Source of the DNA: Cyathus striatus
Taxonomy: Eukaryota; Basidiomycota; Agaricomycetes; Agaricales; Nidulariaceae
Assembly: GCA_025738555.1 (NCBI GenBank)
Contig: JAOVFP010000011.1
Span: 1,178,001-1,242,000 of the forward strand
Direction of reading: 5' to 3'
Length of the DNA: 64,000 bases
Positions 46,351 to 57,079 of this stretch are shown here, one piece after another. The notes below the pieces were generated by a model. It was not told the DNA's origin. It worked only from the letters and a program-made list of their open reading frames with translations, and ran no database searches. Every line of letters starts with the position of its first letter. Positions within the stretch are counted from its first letter, which is position 1. A program made the position numbers and the translations under genes.

Positions 46351-47504
46351 GACACTACATTTAATTCTTAGCCCATTGCTCAGCAATGAAATTCAGCCTC
46401 TTACATTGACTAGTTATTGATTGATCTGTCAACTGTGAATCATTGACAAAAAAGGATATTACATCTTTTAGACAAGAGAACAAAAAAAGATGGCAACAAC
46501 ATAACCAACACTAAGCCAAAGAACTGAAAAGTGAGTAAATAACAGCCACTGAGCAAGAAAGTGCAAGGGGGTACAGAAGGAATTTTACAGATATAGGAAT
46601 GAATACTATGTAGTCATATAGAGTATGCATTTATGTGATTTAGTAATGTGTGTTGAAGATATTAGTATAAACAAAGGCTAATGCAAGAATCATAATCATC
46701 TAAAAACTGTAATGTGTAAGTTTGATGTAATGTGGAATCACATATATTCACTATCCATTCATATGTGTTAAACATGCATAGTTCTTTAACCATATATTCT
46801 TCTCTGTCTGGTTGTTACATGTTTCCATAATATTCAATACCATTGTAATGATCTAATCATCTTCATACCTAGAATAACTATTATGGTTATTATTTTGTCA
46901 TTTTATTACATCTCTAGTCTTGCTTGTAAAACATGTTATACCCTCTCATTTCCAAATTTATTATACACTCTTAATAGGACTAAGACTCTAATTACATATA
47001 CACTCTACATCCTCTAATCTAGTTTCTTATTACTGTTACACTTCTACAACATTATATTTGTCATATACTGTGTTACAACCTTCAATTTTACAAGTGCAAA
47101 TTCATTTCCTCTGCTTTTTATAATTTACTCTATGCTTTCAGATATGTAAGAGGTAATAATTAGTACACTGTAATATAATTTCTCCATAGTCATGTGCAAC
47201 ATTGTTATCAACAGGATTGGACCTCATCTGTCAAAAAAGTATGTGTCAATGATTCACAGTTGACAGATCAATCAATAACTAGTCAATGTAAGAGGCTGAA
47301 TTTTATTGCTGAGCAATGGGCTGAGAATTAAATGTAGTGTCACTCAGTACTCTTATTCCTAGATCATGAAAGGTATGGGAACAATTATTATTGCAGACCT
47401 ATTGGGACCAACCCTATCAATATTTGATCAACTCATCTATGGGTTGAATAGTGTATAATATAACCACCATTAACTGATTATGCCAACACTGGTATTGATC
47501 AGTG

Positions 47505-48350
47505 TGACATGTGTAAGAGCGTGACAATCGTGACATGTTAGAAATGTCACATATGTGAAGGGCATAAATGCGTGACATTCGTGACACGCAGATCAACGTG
47601 ACAGCTGTGACGCGTGTCAAAGCGTAACAATTGTGACATGTGTATAAGTGTGACAGTCGTGATGCATGTGAAAAGCGTGACAAATGCGACGCATGTATAA
47701 GCGTGACAATCGTGACGCGCGTATAAACATGACAGTCATGACATGCATATAAGCGTGACGTGACAATCGTGATGTGCATATAAATGTAACAGTCATGATG
47801 CATGTATAAGTGTGATAATCATGATGCACATATAAATGTGACAGTCGTGACGCGCATGAAAAGCGTGACAAACACAATGCATGTATAAACATGACAGTTG
47901 TGACGCGCGTATAAATGTGACAGTTGTGACGCGCGTATAAGCGTGACAATCGTGACATGTGTATAAGTGTGACAGTCGTGACGCGTGTGAAAAGCGTGAC
48001 AAACGCGACGCGTGTATAAGCATAACAATCGTGACGCGCATATAAACGTGACAGTCGTGACACGTGTGAAAAGCGTGACAATCGTGACAATCGTGACGCG
48101 CGTATAAATGTGACAGTCGTGACGCGTGTATAAGCGTGACAGTCGTGACGTGCGGGAAGAACGTGACAAACGTGATGCGTGGGAATTCTCTAGAGCGCGA
48201 GAATTATTAGAAGTGCAGGAAGTATGTGACGCGTGGGAAATATGTGACATGTGGGAAGAGCGTGACAATCATGATTTGCCAGAATGATCTGGAGCATGGG
48301 AATTATGAGAAGCGTGGGAAATGTGTGACACACATGAAGAATGTGACAAA
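47505..48350. repeat. GTGACAGTCGTGACGCGTGTATAAGC array, right arm
   Basis: Dozens of degenerate units of about 26 bp in which CGTGACR, TCGTGACG and CGCGTATAA recur. This is one of the few CpG-rich stretches in the right part of the window. Long open frames here (for example 47617-48268, minus) are translations of the repeat and are not genes. Confidence 0.85.
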
Positions 48351-48360
48351 TGTGACATGA

Positions 48361-49090
48361 CACGGCGGGCTTTTAGCTGTCCAGTTCCGGATGTCCTTTG
48401 GCCTGTCGTTTAGTCTGTCCTGTCTGGCATCAAGCACGTGTATGTCACATATAATGAACTGGCTGATGATTGATAATCAAAGTTGAGACGATATCAATCC
48501 AAACTGGCATGTGGAACCAACAAATCGTTGTTCAAAACACGTCAACGTAGACCACCCGAACATCCGAAGTATTTCTATAGAAAGCTTTTAATATCTTAAA
48601 ATTCGCATTTTCAGTTATTTTCCTTAAATATTTTGGACTACTCTACCTATTACCCTATAATTAATTTGTTATATGCTTGTGTTAATTAGAGGATTTTATA
48701 TGGAATAAAATTTCACCATTGTGTCTTCTCATTGTTCAAAGTACAGTCCAGAAGAAGTGAATGTAAGATACGAGATGAACCAGATCAAGGTCCTGATAAA
48801 AATTGCTCAAGATTACTAAAGTGGATTAAGTACTACATACAATTCTTAGTAAATACGCAGACATCAAGTGCTAGTATACACTATTGTTATTAAAGTCAAA
48901 TAATACATGGCCCCCACTATCCTGGTGTTTTATTATGCACCAGCTTGGTACAATCTCTGTTCCCCATCAATTCCGAAGCCATCGCAAATCGGTTTGATGA
49001 GTGTGACGAACACGTGTATGATGCCAAACAGGACAGACTAAACGACAGGCCAAAGGACATCTGGAACTGGACAGCCAAAAGCCCGCCGTG
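48361..49090. mobile_element. Nested 730-bp element with ~88-bp inverted repeats and TGA duplication
   Basis: It begins CACGGCGGGCTTTT and ends AAAAGCCCGCCGTG; the arms match over about 88 bp with roughly six differences. TGA flanks it at 48358-48360 and 49091-49093. The mirrored left arm of the host element (around 45960) preserves the empty site, ATGACATGAAGT-like with a single TGA, which proves the insertion. CAC(G)...GTG ends with a 3-bp duplication resemble CACTA-type elements such as the basidiomycete Plavaka group (inference). No coding capacity. Confidence 0.9.
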
Positions 49091-49109
49091 TGAAGTGCAA
49101 TAGCAATAT

Positions 49110-49620
49110 CCAATGATATAGTAATATTCACTTCAAAATAGCCAATGATCACATATGATCACCATATTATAATGAACCTACAGTAATAATATTCAATTCA
49201 AAATAAGCTAATGATCACATATGATCACTCCATTACAATAGTAATATTCACTTCAAAATAAGTTAATGATCACATATGATCACCTCATTACAATAGTAAT
49301 ATTCACTTCAAAATAAGTTAATGATCACATATGATCACCTCATTACAATAGTAATATTCACTTCAAAATAAGTTAATGATCACATATGATCACTTCATTA
49401 CAATAGTAATATTCACTTCAAAATAAGTTAATGATCGCATATGATCACCTCATTACAATAGTAATATTCACTTCAAAATAAGTTAATGATCACATATAAT
49501 CACCCCATTACAATAGTAATATTCACTTCAAAATAAGTCAATGATCACATATGAACACCCCATTCAAATAGTGATATTCACTTCAAAATAGCCAATGATC
49601 ACATATGATCACCATTAGAT
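49110..49620. repeat. 55-bp tandem repeat, right arm
   Basis: About nine units, the inverse of those at 45590-45940 (AATGATCACATATGATCAC then TTACAATAGTAATATTCACTTC). Copy number differs between the arms, so the arrays have changed independently since the element formed. Confidence 0.85.
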
Positions 49621-49734
49621 CTAGTATTAATAAGTGAATAAGCACTGAAAATGCAAAATGCACAAGGTGATCATTGTTAATGATTGTGGTGATCATAAAA
49701 CACTTCATTTTTATGATCACCCTTTGGCTGACAC

Positions 49735-50239
49735 TTATGCCAACATAGAGATAGCTGCGAATATTAATACTGCCAAGTCGGATGCAGCAGATGAAAAAAG
49801 ACTGCCTTCAATCATTGCCATTCTTAATGGCTTTCCTATTATGGTCACAACAGCTTTCAAGTTAGTGTACAAGAGGCGAAAAAACACATTGAATTCGGAA
49901 GAAGATCCTGTGCCATTCTTTAGCACTTGCCAGGGTGATATAAATGTGGTACATAATCCCATGCATATACCACCACAGCCGAAACCGCCCATTGTAGAGT
50001 TAGCTGCAGACATGAACACTGTGGAGTTGGATGTACCAGATGGAAAGATACTACCTTCAATCACTGCTGCTGCCGCTGCAGTCCCTGCTGATGGCCCTGC
50101 TTCCCCACCCCCCATGGAAACTGCAGAATTACTGGAGGAGCTTGACATGCTGAGGAGGCAGCTAGCAGAGGTTACAGAATCTGTGGCAGGAGACACACCA
50201 CTGCCTATGTATTATGAGAATGACAAAAATGTTGTTTGA
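49735..50239 (+). pseudogene. GH16-family membrane protein, copy 4: rearranged 3' end
   Basis: From about 49855 it matches the other tails: FKLVYKRRKNTLNSEEDPVPFFST-QGDINVVHNPMH, VELAADMNTVELD, a coiled coil (ELLEELDMLRRQLAEVTES) and PLPMYYENDKNVV. The GH16 domain and linker are missing, cut off by the inverted-repeat element. Before the decayed membrane segment (IIAILNGFPIMVTTAF) stands a second version of the later tail (IEIAANINTAKSDAADEKRLPS compared with VELAADMNTVELDVPDGKILPS), so the fragment contains an internal duplication. The PPxY motif has decayed to LPMY. Nearly all CpGs present in copies 1-3 are TG or CA here. Confidence 0.75.
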
Positions 50240-50689
50240 TTGGGCTATATGTTCTTTAAGTATCTTTCTGTGGTTAGGAGTCAATGCTTTGTGAGTGTTT
50301 AAACTCACAAATAGCATCAGGAAAAACCTCAACAGCTATATTAGCAAATAATCTTGAATTTTAGCTCAGATAAGTAGAAAATAGTTAAAATAAGGACTCT
50401 AAGGACAATAAGATAAAATAGTGAGGCCCCCTACTTATTTCAAAAAAATAAGTACATTTTAGTACCTTACCTGCACAATTATAGTTCAGATAAGGACTGA
50501 GAAGTTCATTTAAAGTGTAATATGCACATAAATTGATACTTATAAGGACACTTTGCTTTCACTCAGTACAGTATAATAGGTGTCAGTTAATTATATATTA
50601 TTATTGTATTACAACAAAGTGGTTACAGATATAAATAACATATCTAATTACAACAATCCACTGAAGATATAACATTATGCACTCCACAA

Positions 50690-50820
50690 TATCCAGCCCC
50701 ACATATCCCTCTATTTCCATGATCCAGCAGTACCACTCACCCCACAACATCCAGCCCCACAACATCCAGCCCCACATATCCACCCATATCCCCCCCTCTC
50801 CATCATCCAGCAGTACCACT
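50690..50820. repeat. Minisatellite of CCACAACATCCAGCCC units
   Basis: Three or four units of 16-18 bp, embedded in a partly repeated longer unit (ccAGCAGTACCACTCA occurs at both ends). Confidence 0.7.
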
Positions 50821-51593
50821 CATTGAATGACAGCAACTGTAGTGCTCCTGTACATGATAAGCATACACTTAAAAGGAAGACAACTCAAATACATACCAAA
50901 GAAAGATTGACAATACCAGTTATATGATGGGCAGAGATGCAGACTTGCACAGCATGTGAGAGACAGGTGTAAGATAAGGTAGCAGGGAAGCAGAGGAGCA
51001 CATATGTGAGTCAGATCTCAAAGTAGAAGCCAGAGTTTACCAAATGAATGGGCCAAAGTGACAGGCAGGGGAAGGAGGGAGAGGAATGAAGGTGAGGTGG
51101 GGGAATTGAAAGGAGTGTATGACGACATGTCAAGTTCAACATGCACATGATACAATCAAGGCCAAACACAGTGAATCGATCACATGCTAACTTTCTCACT
51201 TGCCTTTGAACTTAACCATTTAAACCTTTAATGTTTGTACTTGGTTCATACAATGCTATGGTAACATCTAACTTGTGTGTACCATATGTTTCCCTCAATT
51301 AAAAATGATGTGGGCTACTTATATTATGTGTTCCCCCACTATGATATTGGCTCTTAACTACAATTTAATCATACTAGAAAGTATTGTACATGTGTATATT
51401 GTGATGTATGACTTCAGCCTTTAAATGTAATACATATAGAACACATATAATTTCATAATATGGAATTAAACTTGATGCAAAGTGCTCAAGATGAAATTCT
51501 CTGAAATGGAATTGGCTTGCTTTAAGTATAGCTAGTATAGTATGCTAAAATTTGGCTAAAATTGATTAATGTCTTAAATTCATAACAGTGGTT

Positions 51594-51815
51594 AATTTCT
51601 GTAAAACTTATGAACACTTATCATTCTCATACTATGCAATATAAGTACAAGTAAGTGTGCTTTGCCATTGTACCAAACTTATAAACACTTATCATGCCTC
51701 ACAATGGGTAATATAAGTACAAGTAAGTTTGCTTTTTTATTGTACCAAACTTATGAACACTTATTATGCCTCACAATAGGCAATATAAGTACAATTAAGT
51801 ATGAATTACCCATTA
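51594..51815. repeat. About 70-bp tandem repeat, three units
   Basis: Each unit contains ACTTATRAACACTTAT, then TCATGCCTCACAATGGG in units 2 and 3, then AATATAAGTACAA-TAAGT. No coding potential. Confidence 0.75.
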
Positions 51816-53879
51816 TTAGTAAAATTTGGACAAGGGTACAGCTTATTTCTACTAATATCACTAATTTAGCTGATGGGGTTTTTCCTGATGCACTATTAAC
51901 AATACATATTATTACATGTCTGGTTCATGCTATATTGAATATGGCACTTTGTAATGCAACTTTGTGATCAGTTGTAGCATCAGCGTATATCAATATTGAT
52001 GACTCGGACAAGAAGGAACTCCATCACAGCATTCATGACACTCAGATAAATAATGTCCTGAACCTAAGTTTTTTGTGTCATTGAATTTATGCAGATTAAT
52101 CTAAGAACACTTGACCATTCACCCCCAGCAACAATACTGTAGATGTGGAAGGTAGTTTATTCATACTGATATACAATTGGTCAGTGAAAGAGATAAAGAG
52201 AAGAAATAGAAAAAAGAATAAGAAACTGTACTCTGTTAGGTATCGCTCACAGCACCTACTTAATACCCACTGAGCATTGATATCCTATTGCATCGTCAAC
52301 CTATACTTCTTCCTATAGAAACTGTAAGAAAACTTATGCACCAACACCCCCCCTCCCATTATCCATATCTTCTTATGATTGATCTTGCACGGCCCTTACT
52401 CTCCCTCTATATCAACATGAGAATAACTTACAATTCATAGAAAGCTTGGCGATCCCCATGCTGATCTTGCACTGATCAACCTTAGTAGACACAACAAGGC
52501 TAAACTGTTCACTCATATGCACACAACAATGATTTTCATTCACAGCTAGATATAATTTATGAACCAAAAAAGACGAAAGAGAAGAAAGACAAATTCTCAC
52601 ACATGTCCCAATTCACTGATCCCAACTACGAAATACACGGACCATGTTGCAACATTCCACACTACCATTACATTCCCAGAAGCAACATCCATGTTTGTAG
52701 GCGCCTTCTTCGTCCTTTCTTTCTTATTCTTCCAAGTATCAATTCTGCAGACATGAGCAGGGGTTTGAATTCTCGAGCCAATCTTTGGAGTGTAGTGCAT
52801 CCATGTAAAGCAGGTCTGTAAGGAGTGGTAGGAGGTAGAGTGGACGTGAGGCTCCGATGCAAGTTGTTTGAGATGGACTGAGCAGTGGGCACTTGGTGGG
52901 CACTGGTGCCACATGGATTTCATGAATACAGGGGTATATTTCAATGAGTGCCCAGAGGGTAAGTGTGAGATGTGTTCATAGTGTGTGGGCAAACTCGGAG
53001 GGTATGCTTACATAATGCTCAGAACTTCTTCCCACAATCTACTATTAGTGGCTGGGGAGCATTCTGGTCGTGACTGTAACATAGGGATTCGTTAGAGGTA
53101 GATGAAGATGACAGAGCATTGAGCAGAGCTCAGGAAGGTTGGTTATGGCCGGATTTGAGCATTGACAGCAGAGAGAAACTTCCTTGTCGCGGTTCAAGCA
53201 CTGCTTAGCACATAAGTAGTTTAATTATTTCCATGATTGATATTATAAACTCACAATGAAAGCTACTGTAGTTTACTTGGAAACACTATTTTACATCTCA
53301 TACTGCATAGTGAATACACGGATGACCTGCATGCCTCTATAATTGGTGCAGTGGGCGGCTCCATTGAATCTATAACTATTGGTATTATACTAAGGCTAAT
53401 ACCTGCTTATACTTCAGCTGTATAATATTAATTGGATTTTGTGTTGCTTGCCGCTCGGCTCCTGGACCATGATTCTACATGCAACTAATATAGAAATACA
53501 TTTTAGAATTGTAAATGCAACAAAAATAAGTGCCATCAGATAGTACTGTGGTATGCCTTTCATACAGAATTCCAGTACTTTATGCTCCCCCCCCCAGTCT
53601 GTCTGGACTCCAGATGGACTCAATATAGTCTGGATAGTCTGGGTGGAGTCCAGCGGAGTCCTGATGGAATCTGGTGGAGTCCAGGTGGAGTCCAGTGGAG
53701 TCTGGCAGAGTCCGGGTGGAGTCCTGATGGAATAGATATTGTCCTGATGACATCCTGCTGGAATATAAGAAGTCCTGATGGAGTCCTGGTGGAGTTCTGA
53801 TGGACTTTGTACTTTTTAAAGTAAGCTCTGTTTAAGACTCCAGGTGTATTTTCCCACACCTATTGATAACATACTATCT

Positions 53880-54190
53880 CACTACTACATCTTTGCTACT
53901 ACTACTATTCTTTACTACATTTTCCCACACCTTCAGTACATGCTACCACTACTATTCTTTACTACATTTTCTCACACCCTTCAGTACATGCTACAACTAC
54001 TACTCTTTACTACATTTTCCCACACCCTTCAGTACTGATAGCATACTATCTCCCTACCACATCTTCCTATGCCTCTTCTACAATATTTTCCCACACCTAT
54101 TATTCTCCTACCAGATATCTCTGTACTACATTTGTACCACATTTTCTGACACATCTTCTACCATATTTCCCACACCTATTATTTCTGATG
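53880..54190. repeat. Pyrimidine-rich tandem repeat inside the KDZ-type element
   Basis: Units of about 45-60 bp built from TACTACATTTTCCCACACC and TTCAGTACATGCTAC. Frames across it are artefacts. Confidence 0.75.
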
Positions 54191-54217
54191 CCTCTTCTAC
54201 CACATCTTCCAATGCTT

Positions 54218-55990
54218 CTACAACAGACCATCATCATGTTCAAAATCTTCACTAATAATACTAAAGTTTTGGCTGTTCTGCCGTTTTATTACATGTTGAG
54301 TATGATAAAAGATCATGGAATGTATGAACCAATTAAAGTTGCTTGGAGTCATATATTTCATAATAGATTCAAACCCACCAAGCCATGAATTTAGTTGTTC
54401 ACAGGCTTGTGTATTGAATGCTTGTTTGTGATATCTTTCACTATTTCTTTCTTGTGCAATATAAACAAGATTTGGTGAAGAACCATCATGTGGTGCTGGA
54501 TTACACTACTTTCTACAAAGGTAATCATCTGAGCAGTGATTTGTATAGTGATAGCCATCTACTACAAAGTGGCTACTTTTAAACCAATCTACCCAACTTC
54601 CATTTGCAACTGCTGTTCAAAGAAGTTTACATGCCTTATCAATACATATGTAATCTGGTCTTAATTCTTCATCAGGAAAAACATCTTCTAAGAACTTAAG
54701 TATATTGGTTGTTGACTCAGACTTCACAAACTTTGTCCATGCAATTACAGCACCACATGGAGCACATATTGTTTCTACACAATAATAGCGAGAGGCACTA
54801 AAATAATGAGATTTCTTTGAAATATTGGTATCTGACTCACCATGAGGCTGCTGAACACATCTTCCTCGGTTTTTATTCCAAGGTGGATTTTCAGCTGGTT
54901 TGCAAAGCATTCTTCATGCACCATTTAAATAATCTGAACTATGTTCTAAATTATACTCACACCACATTTCCTGGTGCTCATTGCAAGCTTGTGTATTATC
55001 TATTTTTTGATTTTGACAGTCACGAACATGGCATCTTGCTCCAAATTCTTGGTTGTGAACAAAGTGTGTTTGAACAATTGTCATATGCACAGTGCTTAAA
55101 ATATGTATTAGTATAATATTGTTTTGTTTTAGTTGTGCATTACCTGTGGTCCCATAACAATCCCATCAATTACTACCATTTTAACTGTTGCACTCTCATC
55201 TGGTAGCAAGTCTTGAGTTTCTCTATAAGGCTGTGTACACTCTAAGCAGCTGTGATCATGTGATGTGCGTATTTTTCCATTTTCACCCAACCTTGCAAAT
55301 GCTTCTTCTGTTAATGCAGTAATTGAAAGTCCATCAAGACTAATAAAATTAACACCAGATCCTGCAGAAACCATGCATATTGATTCATGTATAAAAGCCT
55401 CCCAGACTTGTCTTCAGCTTATTTCCTTTCCATTTCCAAAACTATTGTTCCAATATTCCATATATGCTGCAGCAGATGCATGAAAGCTATATATACCATT
55501 CAGAACACCTTGAGAAAATGCCCTATCTACCCATAGTTTTTTTCCTACTTTCAGATATTTAGCAGAGTTTAAATGAACCATATAATATCCCTGTTTTTCA
55601 TCATAGGCACATTCATGTTCTGCAGAATATAATGTTTTACATTTTTCACAAGTACCTGATACTACATAAGCATGTTCAAATATTTTTGAGCCTTTAATTA
55701 ATGTTGCTTTAGGTACATCTCTAACTTTAGTATGCACATGTAGTGCCCATCCTTTACAGCTCTGTGTCTCACACTCTGCAGCTATAGGACATATTATATG
55801 AACAGGATCGATACTAGCATGAGATACAGGTTTCAGTTGACCTTCAAAAACTTTTCTCTCCTGATTGAAAGGATACAAGTTCAGAAGTCTTGCCATTTCA
55901 TCTAATTTAGTGCCTAACAAAATAGATCTGCCTGTTTGAGTTGTGTGTTCATCAATTTCATTTGACAGCACTCGTCCTGGCAAGCAATGA
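54218..55990 (-). pseudogene. KDZ-associated CxC5/CxC6 protein, copy 2 (three premature stops)
   Basis: Minus strand, from about 55990: GRVLSNEIDEHTTQTG, CxC5 part (HIICPIAAEC, GTCEKCKTLYSAEH, AKYLKVGKKLWVDRAFS), then RQVWEAFIHES, CLECTQPYRET, KMVVIDGIVMGPQ, YYCVETICAPCGAVIAWTKF, CIDKACKLL, WFKSSHFVVDGYHYTNH, CNPAPHDGSSPNLV, AFNTQACEQLNSWLGGFE, FNWFIHSMIFYHTQHVI; stop at 54218. The in-frame stops occur where the family has Arg or Trp: TGA before RQVWEAF (near 55417), TGA after KLL (near 54615) and TAG before CNPAP (near 54516). These fit C-to-T changes (CGA to TGA, TGG to TAG). Clearly paralogous to copy 1. Confidence 0.82.
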
Positions 55991-55999
55991 GGAGGGGGG

Positions 56000-56130
56000 A
56001 CACACACACACACACTCGTCACTTGCCAGATGAGGTGGCAGGGAGATGCCGTTACTCTCGTCACTTGTGAGACAAGGCAGCGGGAGGAGATGGGGGGGTG
56101 AGGAGCCGTCACTTGCGAGACAAAAATGAG
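56000..56130. repeat. CTCGTCACTTGCNAGA repeat
   Basis: Three copies of CGTCACTTG-(C/T)-(C/G)AGA on a G-rich strand within the KDZ-type element; two related copies lie near 32720 and 32825. Confidence 0.6.
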
Positions 56131-56665
56131 GGAGGGAAGAGAGGTGCACCTATATAGCACCTGTTGTCCAGTAGTGAGAAGGGAAGATGGAGAAAGAGGG
56201 GGAAATGAGTACCTTTAGATTTTATGCACTCACGCATGTGCAACTGTTCACACCACAGTGCCTATCCCATATGTTATCGATCTTGCTGTGCTATCAATCT
56301 TGCGCTTGAGAGTTGATTTTGGCAACAACAAGGGAGGTGGGGATGGGTCGACGACATGGGAAGGAGTCTTGAGGCACCGATGTGCGAAGGGGGCTTGAGG
56401 CGACAATGTGGGAGAAGGCTTGAGGTGACAACGTGAGAAGAGAGCTTGAGGCAACGATATGGGAAGGGGGTTAGAGGTGACAATGTGGGAAGGGGGTTTG
56501 AGGCAATGATGTGGGATGGGGGTTTGAGGCACTTGACGTGTTGACGTGGGAGGGTGGAAGTGTTGACATGGGGGGGAAGGAAAAAATAGGGTGGGAAAAT
56601 GACATACTGTTTCAGGAAAGTGAAATATACAGTGATTATGTAGATTGTGGTCTCTAAGAATTATA

Positions 56666-56750
56666 AGACCATTTGGTGTATCGGTATTGTGTACTCTCTA
56701 GTTGCTCATGTGACTTGTTCCTTAGCTGAGGGTTTGATTCCAGCTTGTTG
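56666..56750 (+). repeat. tRNA-like SINE head
   Basis: TGGTGTATCGGTA (A box) and GGTTTGATTCC (B box) spaced about 58 nt apart, as in long-variable-arm tRNAs (Leu/Ser). The cloverleaf does not close, so this is a tRNA-derived repeat and not a functional tRNA. Confidence 0.5.
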
Positions 56751-57079
56751 CATCTTTTTACTATAAATTAATTATAGGTAACTAATACTAATAGTGGCTA
56801 ATAGAGAGTCTGTATCTGCCTAGTTCCAACTGGAGTCCAGGTGAGTTCTGAATGGATTTAGTCTGCCAGAATTCCTGCCAAACTTGCTGGACTCCAGGTG
56901 GACTGGAATCAGACCAGAATTGAAAAAATTGGCTGGACTTGCAGCCAAAATGAGTCCAGCTGGAGTCCAGCTGGATTCCATGGACTATCTGGAAAATCCT
57001 TGAAGTCCATCTGGATAGTCTGTGGAATCCACAGAGTCTGGACAGAATGGGGGGGCAAGCATAAAGACCTCCAGAATTC

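Larger units (their letters stand above)
45485..49734. mobile_element. 4.25-kb element with long, unequal inverted-repeat arms
   Basis: The outer ends mirror each other: GTGTTAGCCATAGTGATC at the left, and at the right the inverse of GTGTCAGCCAAAGGGTGATC. The left arm runs to about 46450, the right arm from about 47235. From outside inwards both contain a TGATCATAAAAATGAAGTG segment, a 55-bp tandem repeat, TGTGACA/ACGCGTCA-type repeats, and an inner segment around ATTGACTAGTTATTGATTGA. The right arm has more repeat units and a nested 730-bp element. The ~790-bp centre is AT-rich with no gene. No target duplication found. Its right edge truncates the fourth GH16-family gene. Confidence 0.75.
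50240..53564. other. Gene-poor, CpG-poor region with minisatellites
   Basis: No gene supported over 3.3 kb. There is a short array of ACAACATCCAGCCCC units (about 50690-50800) and a ~70-bp tandem repeat (51594-51815). A motif near 53030 (ttcttcccacaatctact) recurs near 13610 and, with one change, near 9725. Confidence 0.45.
53573..57071. mobile_element. 3.5-kb KDZ-type element (8-bp duplication) carrying a CxC5/CxC6 pseudogene
   Basis: The left end CAGTACTTTATGCTCCCCCC and the right end, inverse of GAGGTCTTTATGCTTGCCCC, are matched inverted repeats. Next to them on both sides lie GGAGTCCAG/CTGGACTCC repeats. Exact 8-bp flanks CAGAATTC lie at 53565-53572 and 57072-57079. KDZ elements make 8-bp duplications (established); the cargo is a CxC5/CxC6 gene and no KDZ transposase is present, so movement would need one supplied elsewhere (inference). 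Confidence 0.82.

Noticed and set aside
47417..48268. Several long overlapping open frames (up to 157 aa) rich in His, Cys, Arg and Thr
   Set aside because: They are translations of the ~26-bp GTGACR/CGCGT tandem repeat in a multiple-of-repeat phase; no start context, no domain, mirrored at 46051-46371.
45590..49620. Regular repeats with spacers resembling a CRISPR array
   Set aside because: Units are contiguous tandem repeats of 55 bp without unique spacers, in a eukaryotic transposon context.
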